Assembly: GCF_000374845.1 (NCBI RefSeq)
Contig: NZ_KB895412.1
Location: 505,056-569,055 of the forward strand
From: Paenibacillus terrigena DSM 21567
Lineage (GTDB): Bacteria; Bacillota; Bacilli; Paenibacillales; Paenibacillaceae
Reading direction: 5' to 3'
Length of the DNA stretch: 64,000 nucleotides
Of this stretch, positions 33,597 through 42,574 are shown one piece after another. The position numbers and the translations under genes are program-made. The notes beneath the pieces are model-generated. The model had not been told where the DNA came from. It saw only the letters and a list, made by a program, of their open reading frames with translations, and searched no databases. Positions within the stretch are counted from its first letter, which is position 1. Each line of letters starts with the position of its first letter.

Positions 33597-36074
33597 TTAT
33601 TGAACAACTAAGTAAACTTTCGTATTCTTGCCGCCGTAGGTTACCGTGAGGGTGGTCTTGCCTTTACCGTTCACAGTGATGATGCCATCGATGATGTCTG
33701 CCACCTTAATGTTGGAAGATTTCCAAAGACCTGCTGCAGATACATCAAGGCTCGAGCCGTCTGCATAGTAGGCAGTCGCTTTGACGTTAGAGGACTTATC
33801 GGATACTTTCAAAGACAGGTTAACAACATCCGTCTTCAAATACTTCAACTGGTCGACTTCGACATCAAGCGAAAGGCTCTTGGTGCCGTACTTTGCCGTT
33901 ACTTTGGCTTTACCGTAACCAACCGGGGTTACTTTGCCATCCACTACGTCGACGACACGGTAATTGCTTGTCTTCCACTCGGCTTCTTTCGTGACATCTT
34001 TCTTGGTCTTGCCGTCTGAGAACGTTACTATCAGTGTTACATCAACCGACGCTGGCGCATTTGGATCATCGCTCTTGCTCTTCATAGACAAGAACTTCTT
34101 CGATAATTCGATCTTCTGAACCACTTCTACCTCAACCGGGATTGAAACCGATTTACCGCCGTATTTTGCAGTAATCGTTGCTTTACCGGAAGAGAGAGCT
34201 GTAATCGTGCCGTTCGAAACAGTGGCGATTTTCTCGCTGCTGGAGCTCCATTCTGCTTTATCTGGGAGCACTATACTATCTTTACCAGAAGGATCCCACG
34301 AAGTTAGTTTAACTTCAGCCGTCTCGTCGATCATCATGTAGATCAATTTTTTATTTGCTTCGAGCTTATCAGACTTCGCAACGTCTACTTTCACGGATGT
34401 CGACTTCGTGCCGTACTTCACAGTAATTGTAGCTGATCCCTTGTCCAAAGCCGTAATGGTTGCTTTGCCTGTTACGGCATCATAGGCTACCTCTGCAACC
34501 TTCTCATCGCTGGAGGACCATACGGCTGCTTTATCTTTTAACTCCGTACCCGTGTTGCTGTTCCCCTTTAAGGCTATGACCATTAACTGTTTTGTGCCTT
34601 TCGGATCCAGGGAAAAGGATTTGATCTCTTCCTGATTCGTTATTTCCTCAACGATTTTCAGTTTACGCGGAACGTCAATGTTAACGGTAAAGGAAATCGA
34701 TTTGCCGCTATATGTCGCGGTGATCTTGGATTCACCTTGTCCATATGACGTAATTTTCGCGGATCCGCCATCCATACTAACGATCGCGATATTTTCATTG
34801 CTGGAAGTCCAAGTTGCTTTGGTTGTAAGGTCACCTGTCGTACCGTCCGCGAAGACGGATTGAAGTTTAACATTGATTGAACTATTCTTATCCATCGCAA
34901 TTGAATCATCGATAACGACATTGTTAGACAGAACCTCCAATCGACGAGGAACTTCAACATCGACTGTTAGTGAAGCTTCTTTATCGCCATATTTGGCTTT
35001 AATCGTCGCTGTACCTGTCTTTAGAGCTGTCAATTTGCCTTTGTAAGCGTAGACGATGCTCTCATCGCTGGATGACCATGTCGCTTTGTCTGTTACAGGT
35101 ACACTTGTTGGAGCAGCGCCTGCTGCTTGTGCGTATGTAGCTTTAAGTGTAACATCGTAGACGTCATTTACTTTCAGGAACAAGTTCTGAACACTAAGTT
35201 CAAGCTTGCTCGTCTTATCGACATCGACTTGAATTTGAGTTGTCTTTGAACCATATTTCGCAGTGATTACAGCTTTACCTGGTGTATAGGCATTCAAAAT
35301 ACCATTGATAACGTCAGCGACCTTCTCATTGCTTGACGTCCACTCCGCTTTGGTGGCAACATCGATGGGCGTTCCGCCATCGGGATATGTCGCGTTCAAT
35401 ACGATAGCTTTCTTCTCGTTAACAAGCATATTCACTTCAGGGGTTAAGGTATCTAATCGTTGGACAAGCTCTACGGTAACATCGATCGTTACAGACTGGT
35501 TACCGAATTTCGCAGTCACTGTTGTCGTGCCTGAGTCATGACCCGTAATCTTACCATTCGCTACCGTTGCAACTTTATTATTCGCACTGGTCCATTCGGC
35601 AGTATTAGCCGCATTAGGATTTGTGGCTCCGCCTTCATAATAGGCTGTTAATTGTAATGTAATCTCGCCATTCGTGCGCAAATCGACTTTTTGTTGATTG
35701 ACGGAAAGTGTTGTGACTTTTTTGGTAACCTCTACCGTCAAGGAGGATGTCTGTGTTGTGGCACCTGCTCCGAACTTACCCTCGATAACCACGGTACCTT
35801 CCTTAACCGCTTTAATAACACCATTGGTAATCGTTGCAATCGTGTTATCGCCACTGCTCCAGGTCGTCGCGAGCGTTACGTCTTTGGAGTTGCCATCAGA
35901 ATAGACGGCAGTTGATTTTATGGCTTTCGAGCTTCCTGTCTCAAGTGATAATTTCGTATCAGACAATACTAAATTTACTAACGTCGGATCTGCAGCTGCC
36001 GCCGCTACCGGCTGTGCCCAACTCACCATCCCGAGCATCAAAATCATACATAGCAATACTTTAAGCTGTTTCAA
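33597..36074 (-). CDS. Secreted protein with nine Big2 (bacterial Ig-like) repeats
   Basis: This is an 825-aa exported protein: a Sec signal peptide (about residues 1-26, cleaved near AAAAA) and nine consecutive bacterial Ig-like Big2 domains of about 85-95 residues. Each carries the pattern WxSSxxxxAxVxxGxIxAxxxGxAxIxAKYG. I see no catalytic domain, LPxTG signal or SLH anchor, so it should be released or held by non-covalent contacts. Translation starts at TTG 36074, 8 bases after GGAGG. It is divergent from glnS. It probably serves in the cell envelope or adhesion, as many Big2 proteins do, but the partner is unknown. Confidence 0.88.
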   Translation of the reverse strand: MKQLKVLLCMILMLGMVSWAQPVAAAAADPTLVNLVLSDTKLSLETGSSKAIKSTAVYSDGNSKDVTLATTWSSGDNTIATITNGVIKAVKEGTVVIEGKFGAGATTQTSSLTVEVTKKVTTLSVNQQKVDLRTNGEITLQLTAYYEGGATNPNAANTAEWTSANNKVATVANGKITGHDSGTTTVTAKFGNQSVTIDVTVELVQRLDTLTPEVNMLVNEKKAIVLNATYPDGGTPIDVATKAEWTSSNEKVADVINGILNAYTPGKAVITAKYGSKTTQIQVDVDKTSKLELSVQNLFLKVNDVYDVTLKATYAQAAGAAPTSVPVTDKATWSSSDESIVYAYKGKLTALKTGTATIKAKYGDKEASLTVDVEVPRRLEVLSNNVVIDDSIAMDKNSSINVKLQSVFADGTTGDLTTKATWTSSNENIAIVSMDGGSAKITSYGQGESKITATYSGKSISFTVNIDVPRKLKIVEEITNQEEIKSFSLDPKGTKQLMVIALKGNSNTGTELKDKAAVWSSSDEKVAEVAYDAVTGKATITALDKGSATITVKYGTKSTSVKVDVAKSDKLEANKKLIYMMIDETAEVKLTSWDPSGKDSIVLPDKAEWSSSSEKIATVSNGTITALSSGKATITAKYGGKSVSIPVEVEVVQKIELSKKFLSMKSKSDDPNAPASVDVTLIVTFSDGKTKKDVTKEAEWKTSNYRVVDVVDGKVTPVGYGKAKVTAKYGTKSLSLDVEVDQLKYLKTDVVNLSLKVSDKSSNVKATAYYADGSSLDVSAAGLWKSSNIKVADIIDGIITVNGKGKTTLTVTYGGKNTKVYLVVQ

Positions 36075-36180
36075 TCGTCTGTCCTCCTATATCCGAGTTT
36101 TATACTTTTATATCGGCTGTAAAACGCGAAAATTTGATAGAAATCGTCAGTTTGTGTAATTTTAACATTTTGCGTCAGAG

Positions 36181-36209
36181 TTGAACTCTTGGGCCGTAAT
36201 GGGTATATT
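36181..36209 (+). promoter_or_regulatory. Sigma-A promoter of glnS
   Basis: TTGAAC (36181-36186) and TATATT (36204-36209) are separated by exactly 17 bp, 44 bases before the glnS start. I see no T-box leader. Confidence 0.65.
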
Positions 36210-36253
36210 TATTTAATATATGTAGGAATGGAATAGATGAAGGGATGGTCAGG

Positions 36254-37918
36254 ATGGAGAACGAAAACAAGCCAACAACATCAAATTTTATCAAAAATAT
36301 AGTGAGTGATGATCTACAGAGCGGACGTGTCCAAGAGATCATTACCCGTTTTCCTCCGGAACCGAACGGTTATTTGCACATTGGACATGCCAAGTCGATC
36401 TGTCTGAACTTTGAATTGGCGGATGAGTATAAAGGAAAAACCAATTTGCGTTTTGATGACACGAACCCGGTGAAAGAGGATACAGAGTACGTAGAAGCCA
36501 TCAAGGAAGATGTGAAATGGCTTGGGTTCGAGTGGGATGGATTATTCTTCGCGTCGGATTATTTCGATGAAATGTACAACCGTGCGGTATTGCTCATTAA
36601 AAAGGGGAAAGCTTTTGTCTGCGATCTAACGCCTGAGCAAATGCGCGAATATCGCGGTTCTCTAACAGAACCGGGCAAAGACAGCCCTTATCGTACACGT
36701 TCCGTGGAAGAGAACTTGGATTTGTTCACGCGTATGCGTAATGGCGAGTTCGCGAACGGTGAGAAAGTATTGCGCGCCAAAATCGATATGAGCTCCCCGA
36801 ACATCAACCTGCGGGATCCGATCATTTACCGCATTTCGCATACCGAACATCACAACACAGGCGACAAATGGTGCATCTATCCGATGTATGCCTATGCGCA
36901 TCCACTGGAAGACGCAATTGAAGGCGTAACGCATTCCATCTGTACTTTGGAATTCGAAGATCAACGTCCATTGTACGATTGGGTCGTAGCAGAGTGTGAA
37001 ATGGAACATGTTCCGCATCAATATGAGTTCGCACGCTTGAACTTAACGAATACGATTATGAGTAAACGTTATTTGAAGCAATTGGTGGATGAAGGCCATG
37101 TGGTAGGCTGGGACGACCCTCGGATGCCGACGATTTCCGGTCTACGCCGTCGTGGTTATACACCAGAGTCGATCCGTGAATTCTGCCGCAGCATCGGTGT
37201 GGCGAGAAGCAACGGGGAAGTGGATTCCAGACAACTGGACTTCTTCATTCGTGAAGATCTGAAGCTGAAGGCTCCGCGCACAATGGCTGTCGTTAGACCG
37301 CTGAAGGTCGTTATTACGAACTACCCTGAAGGCCAAGTCGAAATGCTGGAAGCGGAAAATAACGTGGAGAATCCGGAAATGGGCAATCGTCAAATTCCGT
37401 TCTCACGTGAAATTTATATTGAACAAGATGATTTTATGGAGGTTCCTCCAGCGAAATATCATCGTCTGTATCCAGGGAATGAGGTTCGCTTGAAGCACGC
37501 GTATTTCATTACTTGCAACGAAGTGGTGAAGGATGCAGAGGGAAATGTGATTGAGCTGCATTGTACGTACGATCCAGAGACGAAGAGCGGCAGTGGATTT
37601 ACAGGGCGTAAAGTGAAAGGGACGATCCATTGGGTTGAAGCAACACAAGCCCGTCCAGCAGAATTCCGCCTTTATGAGCCGTTAATTCTACCGGAAGAAG
37701 AGCGTACCGGCGAGACGTTCATTGAAAATTTGAACCCGAATTCGGTCGAAACGGTTCAAGGATTCGTTGAAGCGAATATGTCGGAAGCAAAAGGGCAAGA
37801 TAAATTCCAGTTCTTCCGTCATGGATACTTCAATGTGGATCCGAAGGATTCGACAGCTGACAAAATCGTGTTTAACTTGATTGTGTCGCTCAAGAGTTCT
37901 TTTGATGTGAAGAAGTAA
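36254..37918 (+). CDS. glnS: Glutaminyl-tRNA synthetase (GlnRS)
   Basis: This is a class I aminoacyl-tRNA synthetase (554 aa, the same length as E. coli GlnRS) that charges tRNA-Gln with glutamine. The ATP-binding motifs are [15 protein letters not shown] near residues 33-47 (HIGH motif at about 41-44) and IMSKR, the KMSKS-equivalent, near 266-270; the anticodon-binding beta-barrel domain follows. I chose ATG 36254, 9 bases after AAGGG; ATG 36245 abuts that site. Most Bacillales make Gln-tRNA indirectly with GatCAB, so a dedicated GlnRS is notable. It lacks the YqeY-like C-terminal extension of many Paenibacillus GlnRS proteins. Confidence 0.95.
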   Translation: MENENKPTTSNFIKNIVSDDLQSGRVQEIITRFPPEPNGYLHIGHAKSICLNFELADEYKGKTNLRFDDTNPVKEDTEYVEAIKEDVKWLGFEWDGLFFASDYFDEMYNRAVLLIKKGKAFVCDLTPEQMREYRGSLTEPGKDSPYRTRSVEENLDLFTRMRNGEFANGEKVLRAKIDMSSPNINLRDPIIYRISHTEHHNTGDKWCIYPMYAYAHPLEDAIEGVTHSICTLEFEDQRPLYDWVVAECEMEHVPHQYEFARLNLTNTIMSKRYLKQLVDEGHVVGWDDPRMPTISGLRRRGYTPESIREFCRSIGVARSNGEVDSRQLDFFIREDLKLKAPRTMAVVRPLKVVITNYPEGQVEMLEAENNVENPEMGNRQIPFSREIYIEQDDFMEVPPAKYHRLYPGNEVRLKHAYFITCNEVVKDAEGNVIELHCTYDPETKSGSGFTGRKVKGTIHWVEATQARPAEFRLYEPLILPEEERTGETFIENLNPNSVETVQGFVEANMSEAKGQDKFQFFRHGYFNVDPKDSTADKIVFNLIVSLKSSFDVKK

Positions 37919-37977
37919 ATAAGATAGTTAGGGTAAAAGCCAACTTTTTAGTTACCTCTTATAGCTGAAGGAAGATG

Positions 37978-38940
37978 ATGGTTATGATGGGCATACGAAT
38001 TGTTATGGCGGCTGCGATTGCAGCTGCCCTTTTGTTCATGGGAGCAGGGAATTACTTCTATAACTTCGCCATTCGTCGCAGTAAGAAGGAATTCATGGAG
38101 AAAAACACGGATTTAGCCGATCTGCCGGGCAAACCGTGGGAGGATCGGTCCTCGTGGATGGAGGCTCAGCCGTATGAGACGCTGCGAATGACATCGAAAG
38201 ATGGAATCCAGCTGACAGGCTACTATTTGGCGGCCCCTTCACCAACTAACAATCTCGTGATTCTGGTCCATGGCTACACGGGTAAAGGTAAGGATATGGC
38301 ATGCTTCGCGGAGCTCTATCGGGAGCAGTTCGGCTATCATGTATTCATGCCGGATCTGAGGGGGCACGGTGAGAGCGGAGGTAATTATATCGGATTCGGC
38401 TGGCATGATCGGTGCGATGTGCTGCGATGGATCGATATGATGCTGGAACGGCATGGTCCACAGGTTAAGATCGTGCTGCACGGGGTCTCCATGGGAGGTG
38501 GAACCGTGCTCATGACGAGCGGTGAGTCCTTGCCGGATCAGGTGAAATGCATCGTATCGGACTGCGCATACAGCTCGGTCAAGGATATTCTGTCCTATCA
38601 ACTGAAGCAGATGTTCAAGCTGCCTGCGTTTCCGTTGATTCATGTGACAAGTCTGATCTGTAAGTTCAGGGCCAATTATTTCTTCGGTGAGGCCTCGGCG
38701 ATTGAACAAGTGAAGAAGACGAAGAAACCAGTCTTGTTCATACATGGGGGCAAAGATGATTTCGTGCCTACCTTCATGATGTATCCACTCTATGCTGCAT
38801 GCAGCAGCGAGAAACGGATGTTTCTCGTCCCCGATGCCGGACATGGAAATGCATATTGGACGGATGTCGATGGATACAAAGAACAGGTGCAAGAATTTGT
38901 ACGGAAGTACGTTCAGATTCAGGGTCCGATGAACGTTTAG
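37978..38940 (+). CDS. Membrane-anchored alpha/beta hydrolase
   Basis: This is an alpha/beta hydrolase (320 aa) with one N-terminal membrane segment (about residues 5-26) and an extracytoplasmic or membrane-proximal catalytic domain. The oxyanion stretch VHGYTG is near 97-102, the nucleophile elbow GVSMGG near 172-177, the acid DDFVP near 261-265 and the His in AGHGN near 290-294. It resembles Bem46/YqkD-like hydrolases. Several ATGs cluster at the start; ATG 37978 is about 6 bases from the AGGAAG core. The substrate is unknown. Confidence 0.8.
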   Translation: MVMMGIRIVMAAAIAAALLFMGAGNYFYNFAIRRSKKEFMEKNTDLADLPGKPWEDRSSWMEAQPYETLRMTSKDGIQLTGYYLAAPSPTNNLVILVHGYTGKGKDMACFAELYREQFGYHVFMPDLRGHGESGGNYIGFGWHDRCDVLRWIDMMLERHGPQVKIVLHGVSMGGGTVLMTSGESLPDQVKCIVSDCAYSSVKDILSYQLKQMFKLPAFPLIHVTSLICKFRANYFFGEASAIEQVKKTKKPVLFIHGGKDDFVPTFMMYPLYAACSSEKRMFLVPDAGHGNAYWTDVDGYKEQVQEFVRKYVQIQGPMNV

Positions 38941-38971
38941 CTTCGTGCGGGGCTTTAAACCGCCGACGAAA

Positions 38972-39024
38972 AAATAGAACCGTTACCAAACTTCTCTGGG
39001 GGGTTTGGTGACGGTTCTATTTGT
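38972..39024. terminator. Strong bidirectional terminator, 20-bp stem
   Basis: The arms at 38972-38991 and 39003-39022 pair along 20 bp with one mismatch. The plus-strand hydrolase gene and the minus-strand glycerate kinase gene converge on it. Confidence 0.88.
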
Positions 39025-39036
39025 TATGACATGGGG

Positions 39037-40179
39037 TCATGAAAGACGCTGCCCGCATTGCAGTACCCTTGCGATGTGCTGCGCAGTCCGTTCCAGATTG
39101 GAGGAGGCCTGTAGACAGGCTTCCTCCAAGGTGCAGACTCCGGGGACGAGAGAGAACAGCATATCCATCCCAAGTAGCTGCAGTGATTCAGAGCCAGGGC
39201 CCAAAGAACCGCCAATCGCAATAACAGGAACGCCGTGCGAATGCGCGATGCGGGCGACGCCGCTTAATGTTTTGCCGTGCAGGGTCTGTTCGTCTATCCT
39301 ACCCTCACCGGTAATGACAAGGTCTGCATCTTGGATATGGCTAGGTAGTCCTACGGCGTCGATAACCATATCGACGCCGCGCTGCAGCTTGCCTCCGAGG
39401 AATGCAAGCACGCCTGCGCCAAGTCCGCCTGCTGCTCCGGCTCCGGGCTTGTCTGCTACATCGCAGTGAAGATCTTCACGTATTCGCCACGCAAGATGGG
39501 TCAGGGCCATATCGAGCTGTTGTACCATCGCGGGCGTAGCGCCCTTCTGCGGTCCGAAGACAGCGGATGCGCCTTGCTCTCCGATTAGTGGATGATCGAC
39601 ATCGCAAGCGGCAATGAATTCCGTGTGTGCAAGCCGAGGATCGACATCGTGAAGAAGAATGTGGTCCAGCTCTGCAAGGCTGGCGCCACCAGGCGCAATC
39701 TCGGTGCCGTCATGCCGGACGAAACGAAAGCCCAGTGCCTGAGCCATCCCGACACCGCCATCATTGGTGGCACTGCCGCCAAGGCCGATGAGGATCCTCC
39801 GTGCTCCGGCATCAAGCGCGGTACGGATAAGCTCGCCCGTGCCGCGTGTTGAGGTGAGGAGCGGGTTCCGTTCTGCAGGAGAGACCCGTGCAAGGCCAGA
39901 TGCGGCTGCCATTTCAATAATGGCTGTGTTGCCATCGCCGAGCAGGCCAAAATGTGCTTCAATAGGGCGTCCGAGCGGATCGCTCACTCGGGCTGGAATC
40001 AGCTGCCCGCCAAGGGCATCCACGAGTGTCTCCATCGTCCCCTCGCCGCCATCCGCTAAGGGGACCTGCACAATTGTGGCTTCTCGGAACACCGCTTGGA
40101 AACCGCGAGCTATCGCGACTGCTGCGGCTTTGGCCGACAAGCTTTCTTTATATGAATCAGGAGCTATAACGATTTTCAC
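39037..40179 (-). CDS. Glycerate kinase (GlxK/GarK family)
   Basis: This is a type I glycerate kinase of the GarK/GlxK family (380 aa), phosphorylating D-glycerate. Recognisable blocks are the N-terminal VIAPDSYKESLSA near residues 4-16, ADGGEGT near 42-48, the central IGLGGSATNDGGVGMAQALG near 140-159, and GEGRID near 298-303. Translation starts at GTG 40179, near GGGGAGAGG. It probably belongs to glycerate or glyoxylate metabolism. No neighbour in the pathway is visible. Confidence 0.9.
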   Translation of the reverse strand: MKIVIAPDSYKESLSAKAAAVAIARGFQAVFREATIVQVPLADGGEGTMETLVDALGGQLIPARVSDPLGRPIEAHFGLLGDGNTAIIEMAAASGLARVSPAERNPLLTSTRGTGELIRTALDAGARRILIGLGGSATNDGGVGMAQALGFRFVRHDGTEIAPGGASLAELDHILLHDVDPRLAHTEFIAACDVDHPLIGEQGASAVFGPQKGATPAMVQQLDMALTHLAWRIREDLHCDVADKPGAGAAGGLGAGVLAFLGGKLQRGVDMVIDAVGLPSHIQDADLVITGEGRIDEQTLHGKTLSGVARIAHSHGVPVIAIGGSLGPGSESLQLLGMDMLFSLVPGVCTLEEACLQASSNLERTAQHIARVLQCGQRLS

Positions 40180-40243
40180 TGGGACCTCTCCCCTTACTCA
40201 TCAATCGAATGTACGCTCAGTATAGAAGATTCTGAGGCAGGCA

Positions 40244-41173
40244 TCAATAGAAGCCCCGGGTACGCCATTTTTTTGCTTTGACACGTGCTTCTACACGTTG
40301 CTTTTTCCTGCGAACTAGGCGGGAACGGGGGCGGGAAGAGCGGCGTTTGGGCTGTGCTAACAAGTTGGATAAGGTGCTGTTCTGTTCGGGGAGCGGTTCG
40401 GGTTCTGGCGGCATATGGAAGGTCGGCGGATCGGGTAATTGTCCATAATGAATGAGATGCAGTCCGTAAGCACGGATGACGGTTCCGATTTCCCGGTGGG
40501 TGAGGTGAGTGAGCTCTGCTTCCCGTTCCCCAATCATTGTGCTGTGCCGTTTCAATTCTTCATCGACATATCCAGGATGGCACATGATCTCGGTGGTTCC
40601 GTCTTGGATCCATTGTATATGACGAATGAGGCGCACGACGCTATCCGGTTCATTGTATTTGTCACGAATGAGCGTATCTGTTGTTCTTACTGGGACCGGG
40701 GGTGTTACCCAATCTTGTGATAGATCGCAACGGACGGGAACGAGCTCCCGGAAGGCTAGTCTCGCAACAGCATGATAGACATGGAGCAACTCCAAGTGGA
40801 TGTGCATATGCGAATCAATATGTGTCGGATAGATGCCTTTTCGCCGCATAAGCTCCCACTGGGCATGAAGTTCGCGTTCCACATCTTCTTCACGCCATTC
40901 ATGACTTTGGTTATGAAAGGAGCCGTGTGTATTCACGAGCGATGGTACTAGAGATGGCGGCGTGATGGGCTTCCCATCCGATAGATTGAAATGGAGACCT
41001 ACACCGAGTCGGGGGTTCCGCTTGGCCTGAGCAACCGCGTCCTTTAATCCCGGTTTGTTCACAATGAGGGATGCGCTTGTCACTATGCCGGCCTGATGGG
41101 CTTCAATAATCCCGCGATTTACACCTCGTGAAAGTCCGAAATCGTCTGCGTTAATAATGACATATTTGGTCAT
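40244..41173 (-). CDS. ChbG/HpnK (YdjC-like) carbohydrate deacetylase
   Basis: This is a YdjC-fold metal-dependent deacetylase (309 aa), predicted to remove N-acetyl groups from oligosaccharides such as chitooligosaccharides. The divalent-metal ligands are in NADDFGLS (Asp near residue 10-11) and in HIDSHMHIH near 122-130; a late VLHPG-like CHPGYVDE block is near 199-206. The C-terminus carries about 40 extra residues that are strongly basic (many Arg and Lys), unusual for the family. I chose ATG 41173 because GGGAGG precedes it; the frame reaches 41200 without a better site. Confidence 0.82.
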   Translation of the reverse strand: MTKYVIINADDFGLSRGVNRGIIEAHQAGIVTSASLIVNKPGLKDAVAQAKRNPRLGVGLHFNLSDGKPITPPSLVPSLVNTHGSFHNQSHEWREEDVERELHAQWELMRRKGIYPTHIDSHMHIHLELLHVYHAVARLAFRELVPVRCDLSQDWVTPPVPVRTTDTLIRDKYNEPDSVVRLIRHIQWIQDGTTEIMCHPGYVDEELKRHSTMIGEREAELTHLTHREIGTVIRAYGLHLIHYGQLPDPPTFHMPPEPEPLPEQNSTLSNLLAQPKRRSSRPRSRLVRRKKQRVEARVKAKKWRTRGFY

Positions 41174-41383
41174 GCAAAGGCCTCCCATTAGCCGACTCAT
41201 TAAAGTTTGTGTTCAAATTTATTCACCAATCAGAATGTTCAGATTCTGATGTGGACAATAGCTGACTTTTTGATTTCAAATTGAAGGAAAAATACCTGTA
41301 AAATAAAGGTTTATCTCTCTGTTGTTAGAATATTTATTAATACATGAAATTGTGCATCTATCCGGGTAAAGGGGACGAAAGAT

Positions 41384-42574
41384 TTGCGTGATTATCATTA
41401 CTATAAAAAAGTGTGTGCAGGTTTACCGATGCCGTTTGCCTTCGTGGATCTAGATTTATTACAGGAAAATATGCAGCGCATCATAGACCGATCGAATGGC
41501 AAGAACATTCGCATCGCGAGCAAATCGATCCGCTCTGTGGATGTGCTAAGGCGCATTCTGGATGCGAATGCGCAGTTCCAAGGCGTGATGTGCTTCACGG
41601 TGCCCGAAGCACTCTATCTCGCGCAGCAAGGCTTTACTGACTTGCTGCTGGGTTACCCCGCGGCGGACTCGCGTTTGCTCGAGTCCGTCGCCATGCATCA
41701 GCGTGAAGGGCGCAGCATCACGCTGATGGTCGACTGCGAGGCGCATGTCGAGCAGGCGGAAGCAGCCGCCGCGAGATACGGCGTGCGGCTGCCGCTCTGT
41801 GTGGACATCGATATGTCGATCGATGTCCCGGGGCTGCACTTCGGCGTATGGCGCTCGCCCATACGCCGGGCGATTGATGCGCTCAGCCTCGTTGAGCGCA
41901 TCGCAGGCTCGAAGCACGTCGTGCTCGACGGGCTCATGGGCTACGAAGCGCAAGTGGCCGGCATGGGCGACCGCGTGCCGGGCCAAGCGCTCAAGAACGC
42001 GATCGTGCGGCAGCTGAAACGCCGCTCGATCCGCGAAGCCGCTGCCCGGCGGGCGGAGCTGGTCTCGGCGATTCAGCGCCTCGATCTCCCGCCGCTGCGG
42101 TTCGTCAATGCAGGCGGCACGGGCAGCCTGCATACGAGCAGCGCAGAGCCAGCCGTTACCGAAGTGACGGCTGGCTCCGGGTTCTATTCTCCCGGTCTGT
42201 TCGACCACTACCGGGACTTCAGCCTGCACCCCGCGGCGGGGTACGCTATCGAGATCGTGCGCCAGCCGCGCGGAGATCTCTATACTTGCTTAGGCGGCGG
42301 GTATACCGCTTCAGGCGCCGCGGGCCGTGATAAGCTGCCGCGTCCGTATTTGCCGCAAGGAGCGAAGCTCCTCGCGATGGAAGGCGCCGGCGAAGTCCAG
42401 ACGCCGATCCGTTATAACGGACCGGAGGAGCTGGAGCTCGGCGACCCGATCTTCATGCGTCACAGCAAAGCAGGCGAACTCTGTGAACGCTTCACACAGC
42501 TTTACTATATATCGAACGGCAGTATTGTTGGAGAAGCCACGACATATCGGGGGGACGGGCAATGTTTTCTGTAG
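41384..42574 (+). CDS. PLP-dependent amino acid deaminase/aldolase (alanine racemase-like fold)
   Basis: This is a fold-type III PLP protein (396 aa) of the D-threonine aldolase/DSD1-like family, annotated elsewhere as amino acid deaminase/aldolase. The PLP lysine is in IASKSIRS, at about residue 47, and the C-terminal D-threonine aldolase-like domain begins around 250. Translation starts at TTG 41384, near AAAGGGG. It overlaps the next gene, an FAD oxidase, by 13 bases, which indicates coupling. Its middle (41640-42400) is visibly more GC-rich than the flanks. Substrate not evident. Confidence 0.75.
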   Translation: MRDYHYYKKVCAGLPMPFAFVDLDLLQENMQRIIDRSNGKNIRIASKSIRSVDVLRRILDANAQFQGVMCFTVPEALYLAQQGFTDLLLGYPAADSRLLESVAMHQREGRSITLMVDCEAHVEQAEAAAARYGVRLPLCVDIDMSIDVPGLHFGVWRSPIRRAIDALSLVERIAGSKHVVLDGLMGYEAQVAGMGDRVPGQALKNAIVRQLKRRSIREAAARRAELVSAIQRLDLPPLRFVNAGGTGSLHTSSAEPAVTEVTAGSGFYSPGLFDHYRDFSLHPAAGYAIEIVRQPRGDLYTCLGGGYTASGAAGRDKLPRPYLPQGAKLLAMEGAGEVQTPIRYNGPEELELGDPIFMRHSKAGELCERFTQLYYISNGSIVGEATTYRGDGQCFL

